DNA of 64,000 bases, from positions 327,959 through 391,958 of the forward strand of contig NZ_JALZWP010000001.1 of assembly GCF_023336755.1 (NCBI RefSeq), in the 5' to 3' direction. Each line of letters begins with the position of its first letter. Position 1 is the first letter of the stretch. This DNA is from Roseinatronobacter domitianus (GTDB lineage: Bacteria > Pseudomonadota > Alphaproteobacteria > Rhodobacterales > Rhodobacteraceae). The notes under the pieces are model-generated. The model was given only the letters and a program-made list of their open reading frames with translations, was not told the DNA's origin and did not search any database. Positions 46,241 through 58,045 of this stretch are shown here, in pieces. The position numbers and the translations under genes were made by a program.

Positions 46241-47008
46241 TCAGAAACTGTCTTTACGGGCGCGCAATTCCGCGAAGGTTTCGACGTCGCTTGCGCCAGC
46301 CATGCCGAGTGCGGCTTTCAGTGCCGGGTCAGCCGCGCGCAGAAACGGGTTGGTGGCCAGTTCTTCTGCAAGGGTGGCAATCGCCATCGGGGCATTATCG
46401 CGGCGCATTTGGTCAAGGCGGGCGATCCGTTCGGCAAGTGCCGGGGTGTCGGCATCCACGCTTTGCGCGAAGGCCGCGTTGCCCGACAGGTAGTCATGCC
46501 CGGAACAGATGCGCGTGGCATCGGGCAGGGCGGCAAGTTTGCACAGGCTGTCCCACATCTGCGCGGGCGTGCCCTCGAACAGTCGTCCACATCCCAGCGC
46601 CATCAGGCTGTCGGCGGTAAACGCCAAGGCGCTGTCAGGAAAGTGGAACGCGATATGGCCGATGGTGTGGCCCGGCACGTCGATCACGCGGGCGGTTTCG
46701 CGGCCAAATTCGATTGTATCGCCTTCGGCCAGCGCGTGGTCCAGCGGCGGCAGCCGATGCGCGTCTGCCGCAGCCCCCCAGACCGTGGCGCCGGTGGCAT
46801 CGCGCAATTCGGCCACCCCACCAATATGGTCGTGATGGTGATGCGTGATGAAGATATCCGACAGCGCCCAGCCGTTCGCGGTCATGGCATCGACGATGGG
46901 CGTGGTCTCTGGCACGTCAACAACGCCGGTGCGGCCGCTGGTGGGGTCGTGCAGCAGATAGGCATAGTTATCGGCTAAGCAAGGCACAGCAAGCAGCGTA
47001 AGGGGCAT
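46241..47008 (-). CDS. gloB: Hydroxyacylglutathione hydrolase (glyoxalase II)
   Basis: The protein has 255 residues, the usual length. It hydrolyses S-lactoylglutathione to lactate and glutathione in methylglyoxal detoxification. The metallo-beta-lactamase zinc motif is T55-H-H-H-H-D-H61, followed by VPGHTIGHIAFHF and CSGHDYLSGN. The C-terminal glyoxalase II domain ends FLRAADPALKAALGM..FAELRARKDSF. ATG at 47008. It diverges from the methyltransferase gene, 74 bases apart. Confidence 0.94.
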   Translation of the reverse strand: MPLTLLAVPCLADNYAYLLHDPTSGRTGVVDVPETTPIVDAMTANGWALSDIFITHHHHDHIGGVAELRDATGATVWGAAADAHRLPPLDHALAEGDTIEFGRETARVIDVPGHTIGHIAFHFPDSALAFTADSLMALGCGRLFEGTPAQMWDSLCKLAALPDATRICSGHDYLSGNAAFAQSVDADTPALAERIARLDQMRRDNAPMAIATLAEELATNPFLRAADPALKAALGMAGASDVETFAELRARKDSF

Positions 47009-47082
47009 GGCGTTTTCCTTTGCTTGGAGTATGGTTGGTGTCAGGTTAGCGCGACAGCGCCGCCCTGCGCAACGAGGTCGGA

Positions 47083-47868
47083 ATGCACCATGACGTGATC
47101 GCCCTGCGCGATTTTTATTACACGACGTCGCTGGGACGTGCGGCGCAAAAGGCGTTGCGCGACCATTGCCAAGCCTGCTGGCCGGATATGACGGGCAAGG
47201 ACGTGGCCGGTTTCGGCTTTGCTGTGCCGCTGTTGCGGCCTTGGCTGGCGCCCGCTCGACGGGTCATTGCATTAATGCCGGCGCAGCAGGGGGTCATGCA
47301 TTGGCCCGCAGAGGCCGCGAACCATTCCGTGTTGACAGAGGAAACCAATTGGCCACTGGCCACAGACAGCATTGACCGGCTGGTCATGCTCCATGGGCTG
47401 GAAGCCTGCGACCGGCCTGCGGCCCTGCTGGAAGAGGCCGCGCGCGTGCTGCGCATGGGCGGCGAAGCGCTGTTTATCCTGCCCAACCGCACGGGGTTGT
47501 GGGCCCGGCTGGATGGCACGCCTTTCGCGCAGGGGCGGCCCTATTCCTCTGGTCAGATCGTGGCATTGCTGCGCGACCATGGGTTCCAGGTTCTTGATAA
47601 TGGCGGTGCCTTGTTCTTCCCGCCGCGCGACAACCGGCGGTGGCTGCGGTGGGCGATGTGGCTGGAAAGCCTGGGGCAACGCATGGTGCGCTTGCGGGCA
47701 GGGGGCGTGTTGGTGGTCCGCGCGCGCCGGACAGAAGATAGCCCCGGCAATGGGCTGACAATCAAGGCGCGCCGCCCGCTGCGCATTCTTGACGGGGTCA
47801 CGCAACCCGCGGGCACGCGTCCTGCGTGGCGTGACGGCGGCAGCCCGAACCGCAGGTCCAGGGAATAG
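47083..47868 (+). CDS. SAM-dependent methyltransferase-like protein
   Basis: The protein has 261 residues with a class I methyltransferase-like order: VAGFGFAVPLLRPWL (degenerate SAM loop), LPLATDSIDRLVMLHGLEAC (here WPLATDSIDRLVMLHGLEAC, the methyltransferase_11 strand 4 pattern), then AARVLRMGGEALFILPN. The GxGxG loop is poor (GFGFA), so activity is uncertain. The last 60 residues are basic and Pro-rich, probably disordered. It diverges from gloB, a pairing I recall as frequent in Rhodobacteraceae. Substrate unknown. Confidence 0.82.
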   Translation: MHHDVIALRDFYYTTSLGRAAQKALRDHCQACWPDMTGKDVAGFGFAVPLLRPWLAPARRVIALMPAQQGVMHWPAEAANHSVLTEETNWPLATDSIDRLVMLHGLEACDRPAALLEEAARVLRMGGEALFILPNRTGLWARLDGTPFAQGRPYSSGQIVALLRDHGFQVLDNGGALFFPPRDNRRWLRWAMWLESLGQRMVRLRAGGVLVVRARRTEDSPGNGLTIKARRPLRILDGVTQPAGTRPAWRDGGSPNRRSRE

Positions 47869-47894
47869 GCGGTGGAATCGTCTTGTCAGGGCGC

Positions 47895-47910
47895 GAAAAC
47901 GACCGTTTTC
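47895..47910. promoter_or_regulatory. Perfect dyad between the methyltransferase gene and atpH
   Basis: GAAAACG-AC-CGTTTTC, flanked by GCGC on both sides. It lies 27 bases after the methyltransferase stop and 214 before atpH. It may end the first transcript or act as an operator; no T tract follows. Confidence 0.4.
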
Positions 47911-48123
47911 CGAGCGCAAGACGGATGATAGCGCAAGCGCGTGGCACATTGTCGCATCATGGGGGCAGAATTCGTCCCGGTTTGCCCAGAACAGGTGGCC
48001 TTGGCGGTTGCAGCATCACAAGGGCTCTGCTAAACCCGCGCCGATTTCACATGCCGCGACAGCGTTTCCTCCTGGCACCATGCCAAGGCGCTGGACGCGG
48101 TACAACCAGATGGAAGGGTGGAC

Positions 48124-48684
48124 GTGTCCGAACCAGCTTCGATCTCCTCCGGCATTGCCGCGCGCTATGCTACAGCCATTTTCGAGCTGTCGAAGGAATC
48201 CAAGGCGCTGAAAGCGCTGGAAAAAGATGTTGACGCGTTGAAAGACGCGCTGGCAGACAGCGCAGAGTTGCGCAACCTGATCTCTTCCCCTGTCTACAGT
48301 CGTGAAGACGTTGCCGCCGCTATCGGTGCCATCGCGGCCAAGATGGGGCTGTCGCAGCCGGTTGCCGGCGGTCTTGGGCTGATGGCAACAAAGCGGCGCA
48401 TGTTTGCGCTGCCGCAGGTTCTGGTCGCATTGCGCGCCATGATTGCGGATGAAAAAGGCGAAGTCACCGCGGAAGTGGTGTCGGCCAAGCCCTTGTCCAA
48501 GGCGCAGCAAACCGAACTTATGTCTACGCTGAAAGCGCGCGTGGGCAAGGAAATCAAACTCGAAACATCCGTCGATGAGTCCCTCATCGGCGGTCTTGTC
48601 ATCAAGGTGGGCTCGCAAATGATCGACACGTCGATCCGCGCGCAGCTCGCGGCCCTCAAGAACAGCATGAAAGAGGTCGGATAA
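48124..48684 (+). CDS. atpH: F1Fo ATP synthase delta subunit
   Basis: The protein has 186 residues from GTG at 48124, which follows GGAAGGGTGGAC; a GTG six bases before is possible but its ribosome site would overlap. The start [20 protein letters not shown] and end [20 protein letters not shown] match the OSCP/delta family. It connects the F1 head to the b stalk. It opens the atpHAGDC operon; the F0 genes (atpIBEF) are absent from the window, the split order normal for alphaproteobacteria. Confidence 0.95.
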   Translation: MSEPASISSGIAARYATAIFELSKESKALKALEKDVDALKDALADSAELRNLISSPVYSREDVAAAIGAIAAKMGLSQPVAGGLGLMATKRRMFALPQVLVALRAMIADEKGEVTAEVVSAKPLSKAQQTELMSTLKARVGKEIKLETSVDESLIGGLVIKVGSQMIDTSIRAQLAALKNSMKEVG

Positions 48685-50223
48685 ATGGGTATCCAAGCTG
48701 CTGAGATTTCTGCGATCCTGAAAGAGCAGATCAAGAACTTCGGTCAGGATGTCGAAGTCGCCGAAGTGGGCCGCGTGCTCTCTGTGGGCGACGGTATTGC
48801 CCGTGTGCATGGTCTGGACAATGTTCAGGCTGGCGAAATGGTCGAATTCCCCGGTGGTGTGCGCGGCATGGCGCTCAACCTTGAAGCTGACAATGTCGGT
48901 ATCGTTATTTTCGGCGATGACCGTGGCATCAAGGAAGGCGACACCGTCAAGCGCACCAAGTCCATCGTGGACGTGCCGGTTGGCGACGAATTGCTGGGCC
49001 GCGTTGTCGATGGTCTGGGTAACCCGATCGATGGCAAGGGCGAGATCAAGACCTCGAAGCGTTCGGTCGCTGACGTCAAGGCACCTGGCATCATCCCGCG
49101 TAAATCGGTGCATGAACCGATGGCAACCGGCCTGAAATCCGTGGACGCCATGATCCCGGTTGGCCGTGGCCAGCGCGAACTTATCATTGGCGACCGTCAG
49201 ACGGGTAAAACCGCCGTGGCGCTTGATACGATCCTGAACCAGAAATCCTACAACGAAGCTGCGGGCGACGATGAGAGCAAGAAGCTCTACTGCGTTTACG
49301 TTGCTATCGGTCAGAAGCGGTCGACCGTTGCGCAGCTTGTGAAGAAGCTGGAAGAAACCGGCGCGATCGAATACACGATCGTTGTGGCCGCAACCGCGTC
49401 CGACCCGGCACCGATGCAGTTCCTTGCACCCTATGCTGCAACCGCTATGGCAGAGCATTTCCGCGACAATGGCCGTCATGCGCTCATCATCTATGATGAT
49501 TTGTCCAAGCAGGCTGTTGCTTACCGTCAGATGTCGCTCTTGCTGCGCCGCCCGCCGGGCCGCGAAGCATACCCCGGCGACGTGTTCTATCTGCACTCCC
49601 GCTTGCTGGAGCGTTCGGCCAAGCTGAATGAAGATCACGGTGCAGGGTCGCTGACCGCGCTGCCGATCATCGAGACGCAGGGCGGTGACGTGTCGGCCTT
49701 TATTCCGACCAACGTGATCTCGATCACCGACGGTCAGATCTTCCTCGAAACCGAACTGTTCTACCAGGGTATCCGCCCGGCTGTGAACACCGGTCTGAGT
49801 GTTAGCCGTGTGGGGTCATCCGCCCAGACCAACGCGATGAAATCCGTCGCTGGCCCGGTCAAGCTGGAACTGGCACAATACCGCGAAATGGCAGCGTTCG
49901 CGCAGTTTGGGTCCGACCTTGATGCATCTACCCAGAAACTGCTGAACCGTGGCGCGCGCCTGACCGAGCTTATGAAGCAGGATCAGTATTCGCCCATGAC
50001 CAACGCCGAAATCGTCTGTGTCATCTATGCGGGCACGCATGGCTATCTGGACAAGATTGATGTCAAGAAAGTCGGCGCTTTCGAAGCTGGGCTGCTCGCG
50101 CATCTGCGTGGGAACCATAAAGAGCTTCTGGAAGATATGACCGTCAATGACCGCAAGGTGAAGGGCGAGTTGGAAGAGAAAATCCGCGCAGCACTTGACG
50201 AATTCGCGAAAGATTTCGCCTGA
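48685..50223 (+). CDS. atpA: F1Fo ATP synthase alpha subunit
   Basis: The protein has 512 residues. It carries the non-catalytic nucleotide sites of F1, with Walker A GDRQTGKT at about 169-176, and the signature [14 protein letters not shown]. It starts on the base after the atpH stop, so translation is coupled. The whole chain is intact, with the N-terminal DELSEED-less region ending KDFA. It stands second of five genes in the F1 operon. Confidence 0.97.
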   Translation: MGIQAAEISAILKEQIKNFGQDVEVAEVGRVLSVGDGIARVHGLDNVQAGEMVEFPGGVRGMALNLEADNVGIVIFGDDRGIKEGDTVKRTKSIVDVPVGDELLGRVVDGLGNPIDGKGEIKTSKRSVADVKAPGIIPRKSVHEPMATGLKSVDAMIPVGRGQRELIIGDRQTGKTAVALDTILNQKSYNEAAGDDESKKLYCVYVAIGQKRSTVAQLVKKLEETGAIEYTIVVAATASDPAPMQFLAPYAATAMAEHFRDNGRHALIIYDDLSKQAVAYRQMSLLLRRPPGREAYPGDVFYLHSRLLERSAKLNEDHGAGSLTALPIIETQGGDVSAFIPTNVISITDGQIFLETELFYQGIRPAVNTGLSVSRVGSSAQTNAMKSVAGPVKLELAQYREMAAFAQFGSDLDASTQKLLNRGARLTELMKQDQYSPMTNAEIVCVIYAGTHGYLDKIDVKKVGAFEAGLLAHLRGNHKELLEDMTVNDRKVKGELEEKIRAALDEFAKDFA

Positions 50224-50244
50224 GGGCGTTGAGAGGACAAGCGT

Positions 50245-51114
50245 ATGCCTAGCCTCAAGGACCTGAAAAACAGGATCGCCAGCGTCAAGTCGACGCGGAA
50301 GATCACCAAAGCCATGCAGATGGTCGCGGCGGCGAAACTTCGCCGCGCCCAGGAAGCCGCAGAAGCCGCGCGGCCCTATGCCGACAAGATGGCGGATGTC
50401 GTGAACGGTCTTGCAGCCTCGGTTGCAGGATCGGACATGGCGCCAAAATTGCTGGCGGGAACCGGCAGCGACAAAACCCATCTGCTGGTCGTCATGACCG
50501 CAGAGCGGGGGCTGTGCGGTGGTTTCAACTCATCCATCGTGAAATTGGCGCGGATACACGCCAACAAGCTGGTGGCCGAGGGCAAGACCGTCAAAATCCT
50601 GACCGTCGGCAAGAAGGGCCGCGAACAGCTCAAGCGCGATCTGGGGGCCCATCTGGTCGCCCATGTCGACCTGAGCGAGGTCAAGCGCGTCGGCTACGAA
50701 AACGCAGCTGATGTGGCGAACAAAGTGTTCGACATGTTTGACGCGGACGAGTTCGACGTGGCGACGATCTTCTTCAATCGGTTCGAAAGCGTCATCAGCC
50801 AGGTTCCGACCGCCACGCAGGTTATTCCTGCCGTGATCCCGGAAGGTGCCGATGCCAACACGCTTTACGATTACGAGCCATCGGAAGAAGCGATCCTTGC
50901 CGACCTGCTGCCGCGCGCAGTGACCACGCAGATCTTCACCGCTCTTCTGGAAAACGGCGCCTCTGAACAGGGCGCGCGGATGTCCGCAATGGACAACGCG
51001 ACCCGCAACGCTGGCGACATGATCGACCGTCTGACGACCGAGTATAACCGCTCGCGTCAGGCCTCGATCACGAAAGAGCTTATCGAGATCATTTCGGGCG
51101 CTGAGGCGCTCTGA
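50245..51114 (+). CDS. atpG: F1Fo ATP synthase gamma subunit
   Basis: The protein has 289 residues. It is the rotating central shaft of F1. The N-terminal coiled-coil helix ([32 protein letters not shown]) and the C-terminal signature ([20 protein letters not shown]) are both present; the catalytic dwell depends on these helices turning inside the alpha3beta3 ring. ATG at 50245 follows GAGAGGACAAGCGT, 21 bases after atpA. Third gene in the F1 operon. Confidence 0.97.
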   Translation: MPSLKDLKNRIASVKSTRKITKAMQMVAAAKLRRAQEAAEAARPYADKMADVVNGLAASVAGSDMAPKLLAGTGSDKTHLLVVMTAERGLCGGFNSSIVKLARIHANKLVAEGKTVKILTVGKKGREQLKRDLGAHLVAHVDLSEVKRVGYENAADVANKVFDMFDADEFDVATIFFNRFESVISQVPTATQVIPAVIPEGADANTLYDYEPSEEAILADLLPRAVTTQIFTALLENGASEQGARMSAMDNATRNAGDMIDRLTTEYNRSRQASITKELIEIISGAEAL

Positions 51115-51131
51115 CGAACCCGGAGAAATAG

Positions 51132-52553
<1,422 letters not shown>

Positions 52554-52613
52554 ACGTGGTTCGGCGTTCGGGGGCGGCACATGCCGCCCCGGACCTGCCA
52601 AATGGAGGGCCGT

Positions 52614-53009
52614 ATGGCTGATATGTTCCAATTCGATCTGGTCAGCCCAGAGCGCAAACTGGCCTCTGGTCAGGCGCGGGCTGTGCAGATCCCCGGTGCT
52701 GATGGCGACTTGACCGCCATGCCCGACCACGCGCCCACCATCACCACCCTGCGCCCCGGCGTGTTGGTGGTTGAAGGGGCATCCGGCGAAGAGCGTTTCG
52801 TCGTGACAGGCGGTTTTGCAGAAATCAGCCCAGAGGCGACGACAGTTCTGGCCGAACGTGCTTACCCTGCGGCCGGCGAAGAAGCCCGCGCTGCATTGCA
52901 GGCCATCCTGGAAGATGTGCGCGCCAAGGCTAACGCGGCATCGGGTGCGGATAAAGATGCGTTCGACAAGACCGCCGATGATCTGGCAAAGGCGATCGAG
53001 GGGCTGTAA
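52614..53009 (+). CDS. atpC: F1Fo ATP synthase epsilon subunit
   Basis: The protein has 131 residues. The N-terminal beta sandwich ([35 protein letters not shown]) is conserved. The C-terminal helical part, which inhibits ATP hydrolysis in some bacteria, is present but Ala-rich ([19 protein letters not shown]). ATG at 52614 after ATGGAGGGCCGT is the family-typical start. It ends the F1 operon; a terminator follows 25 bases later. Confidence 0.95.
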   Translation: MADMFQFDLVSPERKLASGQARAVQIPGADGDLTAMPDHAPTITTLRPGVLVVEGASGEERFVVTGGFAEISPEATTVLAERAYPAAGEEARAALQAILEDVRAKANAASGADKDAFDKTADDLAKAIEGL

Positions 53010-53015
53010 GCCTCT

Positions 53016-53036
53016 GGAATACTTTGCAAATATGAA
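53016..53036 (+). repeat. GAATACTTTGCAAATATGA motif after atpC
   Basis: GGAATACTTTGCAAATATGA then A, 7 bases after the atpC stop and just before the terminator stem. It is a diverged copy of the GAGTATTT element seen at 13961, 23180 and 26637. Confidence 0.4.
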
Positions 53037-53065
53037 CCCCGGTCCGAGAGGAGCGGGGTTTTTTT
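53035..53065 (+). terminator. Rho-independent terminator of the atp operon
   Basis: AACCCCG (53035-53041) pairs with CGGGGTT (53054-53060), then five more T residues. It ends the F1 operon. The next 190 bases, up to the tyrS end at 53258, hold nothing I can support. Confidence 0.87.
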
Positions 53066-53257
53066 ATGGGCTAGAGAGCGCCAAGTGACGTCGCGCGCGG
53101 TGGCGCTGCAACGGTGGTTCTGTGCAGTTTATGGTAGCCAAATCAGTAGATTACTCGACCGATTGTGCGAACTGCAACCACAGCGCCGCCGCTCTGGGGC
53201 GCGACGACGCTTGGCGCGGCGGGCTATAGCCCTTGTTCCGCGCCCCAATACCGCAGA

Positions 53258-54508
53258 TCATTTCAAAACAACGAGCGCGTGTTTTTTCTTGCCCACACTC
53301 AATTTCATTGGCTCTTGCAGGTCGTTTGCGTGAACGATCTGGGCGGCATCTGTGACGAGCGCATCGTTTGCTCTTGCCGCATTTTCAGAGATCAGACGCT
53401 TCACATCTTTGCCTGACTTTGCGAGCGAGGCGAGGACGAACATGCGCACGATTGAGATGCCCTCTTGCAACTCATCGCGGGAGAGCGTCAGCGTCGGCAA
53501 ATCATCTCCTGCGCCGCCTTTCTCGAACACCTCGCGCGCCGTGGCTTCTGCTGCGGCGGCTGCCTCGGCGCCGTGGCACAAACTCGTCACCTCATTGGCC
53601 AGAATAATCTTGCCCGCGTTGATCTCGGACCCTTCCAGAGCGCCAAGGCGCTCACATTCCGCGACCGGCAATTCGGTGTAAAGTTTCAGGAACCGCCCCA
53701 CATCGGCATCGGTTGTGTTGCGCCAGAATTGCCAGAACTCATAGGGCGACAGCATATCGGCATTCAACCAGATCGCGCCGCCTTGGGATTTGCCCATCTT
53801 GCGCCCGTCCGACGTGGTCAGAAGCGGGGTCGTCAGCCCGAAAATCTGCGCATCGGCCATGCGGCGTGCAAGGTCGATGCCGTTGACGATATTGCCCCAT
53901 TGGTCCGACCCGCCCATCTGCAACAGGCAACCGTGACGGCGGTTGATCTCCACGAAATCATAGGCTTGCAAGATCATGTAGTTGAATTCAAGGAAGCTCA
54001 GCGATTGTTCGCGGTCCAGCCGGGATTTCACGCTCTCGAAACTCAGCATTCGGTTGACCGAGAAATGCCGCCCCACATCGCGCAGAAATTCCAGGTAGTT
54101 CAACCCGTCCAGCCATTCGGCATTGTTCAGCATGATCGCGCCATCCGCGCTGTCATCATAGCGCAGGTATTTGGCAAAAACAGCCTGCATCCCGTTGATA
54201 TTGCTGTCAATCGCGGCGGCATCCAGCAAGGGGCGCTCGTCCGACCGAAATGACGGATCGCCCACCTTGGTCGTGCCGCCGCCCATCAGCGTGATCGGCT
54301 TATGGCCGGTTTTCTGCAACCATCGCAGCAGCATGATGTTCAGCAAATGCCCCACATGCAGCGATTTCGCTGTGGCGTCATAGCCGATATAGGCCGGGAC
54401 GACGCCCTTGAGCAAAGCCTCATCCAGCCCTTGCAGGTCGGTGCAATCGGCCAGAAAGCCGCGCTCGACTAGGGTGATCAGGAAATCCGATTTCGGCGTG
54501 TAGGTCAT
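53258..54508 (-). CDS. tyrS: Tyrosyl-tRNA synthetase
   Basis: The protein has 416 residues. It charges tRNA-Tyr. The class I HIGH motif appears as HVGH (in [17 protein letters not shown]) and KMSKS as KMGKS (in [14 protein letters not shown]), both in the TyrRS form. The C-terminal S4-like RNA-binding domain (about 350-416, [34 protein letters not shown]) is present. It diverges from anmK with 65 bases between, containing a 13-bp dyad just before its start. Confidence 0.96.
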   Translation of the reverse strand: MTYTPKSDFLITLVERGFLADCTDLQGLDEALLKGVVPAYIGYDATAKSLHVGHLLNIMLLRWLQKTGHKPITLMGGGTTKVGDPSFRSDERPLLDAAAIDSNINGMQAVFAKYLRYDDSADGAIMLNNAEWLDGLNYLEFLRDVGRHFSVNRMLSFESVKSRLDREQSLSFLEFNYMILQAYDFVEINRRHGCLLQMGGSDQWGNIVNGIDLARRMADAQIFGLTTPLLTTSDGRKMGKSQGGAIWLNADMLSPYEFWQFWRNTTDADVGRFLKLYTELPVAECERLGALEGSEINAGKIILANEVTSLCHGAEAAAAAEATAREVFEKGGAGDDLPTLTLSRDELQEGISIVRMFVLASLAKSGKDVKRLISENAARANDALVTDAAQIVHANDLQEPMKLSVGKKKHALVVLK

Positions 54509-54514
54509 TTTTGC

Positions 54515-54527
54515 TTGTCCCGGACAA
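54515..54527. promoter_or_regulatory. Perfect 13-bp dyad before tyrS
   Basis: TTGTCC-C-GGACAA lies 7 bases upstream of the tyrS start, between divergent tyrS and anmK. A second inverted repeat GCGCGT/ACGCGC (54534-54551) stands next to it on the anmK side. Either could be an operator. No tyrosine T-box is seen. Confidence 0.4.
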
Positions 54528-54573
54528 CAGATTGCGCGTTTCTATACGCGCGCAGCGGGACAAGGGAAAGCCC

Positions 54574-55662
54574 ATGTTGAAACAACAGGTCACACGGGCT
54601 TTGGGGCTGATGTCGGGCACATCGCTGGATGGGGTTGATGCGGCCATGCTCGACACCGATGGCGAGACAATTATCGGCTTCGGGCCGCACGCCTTTCGGC
54701 CCTATACACCCGAAGAACGCGCCGCGTTGTTTGCCGCCCAAGGGCTGTGGCAAAACGATCCGGGCGTGGAGCCGGTGGCCGAGTTGATCGAGACCGCCCA
54801 TGCCGCAGTGATGGCGCGGTTTTCCGGGGTCGAGCTTGTTGGCTTTCATGGTCAGACCCTGGCGCATGACCCGGCCGGGCGGCGCACGCATCAAGCAGGC
54901 TCTGGCGCGGTGCTGGCAATGGTCGCGGGTTTGCCGGTGGTCTGGGATTTTCGCAGCTCCGACATTCAATTGGGCGGGCAGGGCGCGCCCTTGGCCCCGT
55001 TCTACCATTTCGCATTGGCCAAATATCTGAAGGCCAAGGAACCGTTGGCATTTCTGAATTTGGGCGGCGTCGGCAACCTGACCTATGTGAACCCAAGCCA
55101 TGACCGCCCCGAAAGCTCTGGCGCGTTGCTGGCCTTTGACACTGGCCCTGCCAATGCGCCGATGGATGACCTGTGCCAGATGCGGCTGGGTCAGCCGCGC
55201 GATACGGGCGGCATATTGGCCGCCAAGGGCACCGCCGATGACGCGCTGGTCGCGGGATACCTGGCCGAAAGCTATTTCCGGCGCGTCCCGCCAAAGTCGT
55301 TGGATCGCGCGACCAACTTGGTCGACCGTGTTGCCCATCTGGACACGTCCGATGCTTTGGCCACGTTGGCGGCCTGTGCGGCGGGGGCGGTGGCCGCGGG
55401 TTTTGAACACCTGCCAGAGCCCCCCGCGCGTCTGCTGGTCTGCGGTGGCGGGCGCCACAATCCAGAGCTTATGCGGCGCATTGCCGGGCTTGTGCCGTCT
55501 GACGTGCTGCCGGTCGAGGATGTCGGCCTGAATGGCGATATGCTGGAAGCGCAGGCGTTTGCCCATTTGGCCGTGCGCGTCGCGCGCGGTCTGCCGACGT
55601 CCTGCCCCGGCACGACCGGGGTTGCTGCCGCCGTGGGTGGCGGTCAGATCAGCCATCCCTGA
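54574..55662 (+). CDS. anmK: Anhydro-N-acetylmuramic acid kinase
   Basis: The protein has 362 residues of the ASKHA ATPase fold. It converts anhydro-MurNAc from cell-wall turnover into MurNAc-6-phosphate. The phosphate loop [17 protein letters not shown], the sugar motif [12 protein letters not shown], and [13 protein letters not shown] are those of AnmK. It would use the product of the lytic transglycosylase at 22645. ATG at 54574 follows AAGGGAAAGCCC. It is upstream of, but not coupled to, the aromatic operon. Confidence 0.94.
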   Translation: MLKQQVTRALGLMSGTSLDGVDAAMLDTDGETIIGFGPHAFRPYTPEERAALFAAQGLWQNDPGVEPVAELIETAHAAVMARFSGVELVGFHGQTLAHDPAGRRTHQAGSGAVLAMVAGLPVVWDFRSSDIQLGGQGAPLAPFYHFALAKYLKAKEPLAFLNLGGVGNLTYVNPSHDRPESSGALLAFDTGPANAPMDDLCQMRLGQPRDTGGILAAKGTADDALVAGYLAESYFRRVPPKSLDRATNLVDRVAHLDTSDALATLAACAAGAVAAGFEHLPEPPARLLVCGGGRHNPELMRRIAGLVPSDVLPVEDVGLNGDMLEAQAFAHLAVRVARGLPTSCPGTTGVAAAVGGGQISHP

Positions 55663-55699
55663 TTTATTTCAAACTTAAAACTTTAGGCTTGAAATAAAT
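55662..55699. promoter_or_regulatory. Perfect 11-bp inverted repeat before the aminobenzoyl-CoA operon
   Basis: ATTTATTTCAA (55662-55672) and TTGAAATAAAT (55689-55699) are exact inverted copies around a 16-base AT-rich centre. It begins on the last base of the anmK stop and stands 51 bases before the operon. As operator for the MarR protein at 58797 it fits in form; a terminator for anmK is less likely because no T run follows. Confidence 0.62.
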
Positions 55700-55750
55700 A
55701 TCAACCTGACGCAGCATCACGATTGGGTATCATGCAAGCAAGGGGGGATC

Positions 55751-58045
55751 ATGCGGATTGCATGTCTGGGCGGCGGACCGGGAGGGCTGTATTTCGCGAT
55801 CTCGATGAAGCTGCGCAACCCGGCGCATGAAATCACCGTATATGAGCGCAACCGCGCCGATGACACCTTTGGCTGGGGCGTGGTTTTATCCGACGAAACC
55901 CTGGGCAACCTTGCCGCAAATGACCCGGTAAGCGCAGAAGCGATCCGTGCCCATTTCGCCTATTGGGACGACATTGCGCTGGTCAAGTCGGGCAGGCGGG
56001 TGGTGTCCTCTGGCCACGGGTTTTGCGGGATCGGGCGCAAGCAATTGCTGCTTTTGTTGCAGCACCGCGCGCGCGATTTGGGCGTAAAGCTGGTGTTTCA
56101 GACAGAGGTCGCCAGTGCAGAGGATCTGGCTGCCACGCATGATCTGGTCGTCGCCTGTGACGGGCTGAATTCGCGCACCCGCACGCAATTTGCCGATCAT
56201 TTCCAGCCAGATATCGACCTGCGCGAATGCCCCTTCGTGTGGCTTGGCACGCATCAGACCTTTTCGGACGCTTTCACCTTCATATTCGAGCAAACCGAAC
56301 ACGGTTGGGTCTGGGCCCACGCCTATCAATTCGATGACAGCACCGCGACCTTCATCGTGGAATGTGCGCAAGCGACCTATGACGCCTTTGGTTTTGAACA
56401 CATGACCAAGGAAGACAGCATCGCCACCTGCGAACTCATTTTCCGCGACCATCTGGGCGGGCATAGCCTGATGAGCAATGCGGGCCATGTGCGCGGCTCT
56501 GCCTGGATACGCTTTCCCCGCGTGCTGTGCGAACGCTGGAGCAAAGACAATATCGTGCTGTTGGGCGACGCGGCGGCAACGGCGCATTTCTCCATCGGGT
56601 CGGGGACAAAACTGGCGCTGGAATCTGCGATTGCACTGGCTGAACTTGTTCACACGCAGCCTGACCTGCAATCGGCTTTTGCCAAATACGAATCCGAGCG
56701 GCGCTTGCAAGTGCTGCGCCTGCAATCGGCCGCGCGCAATTCTCTGGAATGGTTCGAACAGGTCGAACGCTACCTGCATATGGACCCGGTGCAACTGAAC
56801 TATTCGCTGCTGACGCGCAGCCAGAGGATCAGCCATGAAAACCTGCGCGCGCGGGACCGGGGCTGGCTGGAACGTGCGGAACGCTGGTTCCAGACACGTG
56901 CAGGCGTGCCGGCAGATGCCCCGTTGCGCGCGCCGATGTTCGCACCTTTCAAGCTGCGGGAGATGACGCTCAAGAATCGCATCGCGGTGTCGCCCATGGC
57001 GCAATACAAGGCCGTCCACGGCAACCCGACCGATTGGCACATGGTCCATTACGGCGCGCGCGCCATCGGTGGCGCAGGGTTGGTCTATACGGAAATGACC
57101 TGCATCTCGCCCGAAGGGCGGATCACGCCGGGCTGCACCGGGCTTTATGACCCCGCGCATGAAGCGGCGTGGCGCCGGATTGTCGATTTCGTGCATGCTG
57201 AAAGCGATGCCAAGATCTGCGCCCAGATTGGCCATTCGGGGCGCAAAGGGTCTACCCAGTTGGGCTGGGACCAGATGGACGCGCCCTTGGCGACAGGCAA
57301 CTGGCCGGTGATGAGCGCGTCGCCCATCCCGTGGGCCAAGGCCAATCAGACCCCGCGCGAGATGTCCCGCGCCGATATGGACAGGGTGCGCGATCAATTC
57401 GTGGCCTCCGCCAAAATGGCTGCGCGCGCGGGCTTTGACATGCTGGAGCTGCACGCCGCGCATGGCTACCTTCTGTCCAGTTTTCTGTCTCCGGTATCGA
57501 ATATCCGAACCGATGCCTATGGCGGCTGTCTGACCAATCGTCTGCGCTATCCGCTGGAAGTGCTGGTGGCTGTGCGCGCGGTCTGGCCCGCAGAAAAGCC
57601 ACTGTCGGTGCGGATATCGGCCACTGATTGGATGGGCGACGAGGGTGTGACCCCGGACGAGGCCGTGGCGATCGCTCAAGCCTTTCACGCTGCCGGGGCG
57701 GACCTGATCGACGTCTCTGCCGGGCAAACCACGCCAAAGGCGAAGCCTGTCTATGGTCGCATGTTCCAGACGCCGTTTTCCGACCGTATCCGCAACGAGG
57801 GCGGTATGGCGACCATGGCTGTTGGCAATATCTATGAGGCCGACCACGCCAATTCCATTCTGCTTGCTGGCCGCGCCGATCTGGTGGCGGTGGGCCGCCC
57901 GCATCTGGCCAACCCGGCCTGGACCTTGCATGAGGCCGCCCGCATTGGCGACCGCGCGGCCCCTGACTGGCCTTTGCCCTATCTGGCAGGGCGCGACCAG
58001 ATGTGGCGGCTGGCCGACCGCGAGACAGAGACGGTGCGCGCATGA
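55751..58045 (+). CDS. abmA: 2-aminobenzoyl-CoA monooxygenase/reductase (fused flavoprotein)
   Basis: The protein has 764 residues, two flavin enzymes in one chain. Residues 1-370 form an FAD monooxygenase ([33 protein letters not shown]); residues 390-760 form an Old Yellow Enzyme-type FMN reductase ([32 protein letters not shown]). This fusion is known for anthraniloyl-CoA and salicylyl-CoA hydroxylases; it hydroxylates and dearomatises aryl-CoA. The kynA and CoA-ligase genes in the same operon favour anthraniloyl-CoA. ATG at 55751 follows AAGGGGGGATC. Confidence 0.88.
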   Translation: MRIACLGGGPGGLYFAISMKLRNPAHEITVYERNRADDTFGWGVVLSDETLGNLAANDPVSAEAIRAHFAYWDDIALVKSGRRVVSSGHGFCGIGRKQLLLLLQHRARDLGVKLVFQTEVASAEDLAATHDLVVACDGLNSRTRTQFADHFQPDIDLRECPFVWLGTHQTFSDAFTFIFEQTEHGWVWAHAYQFDDSTATFIVECAQATYDAFGFEHMTKEDSIATCELIFRDHLGGHSLMSNAGHVRGSAWIRFPRVLCERWSKDNIVLLGDAAATAHFSIGSGTKLALESAIALAELVHTQPDLQSAFAKYESERRLQVLRLQSAARNSLEWFEQVERYLHMDPVQLNYSLLTRSQRISHENLRARDRGWLERAERWFQTRAGVPADAPLRAPMFAPFKLREMTLKNRIAVSPMAQYKAVHGNPTDWHMVHYGARAIGGAGLVYTEMTCISPEGRITPGCTGLYDPAHEAAWRRIVDFVHAESDAKICAQIGHSGRKGSTQLGWDQMDAPLATGNWPVMSASPIPWAKANQTPREMSRADMDRVRDQFVASAKMAARAGFDMLELHAAHGYLLSSFLSPVSNIRTDAYGGCLTNRLRYPLEVLVAVRAVWPAEKPLSVRISATDWMGDEGVTPDEAVAIAQAFHAAGADLIDVSAGQTTPKAKPVYGRMFQTPFSDRIRNEGGMATMAVGNIYEADHANSILLAGRADLVAVGRPHLANPAWTLHEAARIGDRAAPDWPLPYLAGRDQMWRLADRETETVRA

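Noticed and set aside
48016-49638. 540-codon minus-strand frame opposite atpH/atpA
   Set aside because: Shadow of atpA; composition is typical of antisense frames (His/Arg-rich).
53131-53229. 32-codon frame with a CxxC pair in the gap after atpC
   Set aside because: No ribosome site, no neighbour coupling and no similarity that I recognise; chance is the simpler reading.
55662-55699. Inverted repeat as the terminator of anmK
   Set aside because: AT-rich arms, a 16-base loop and no T run make a poor terminator; an operator fits better.
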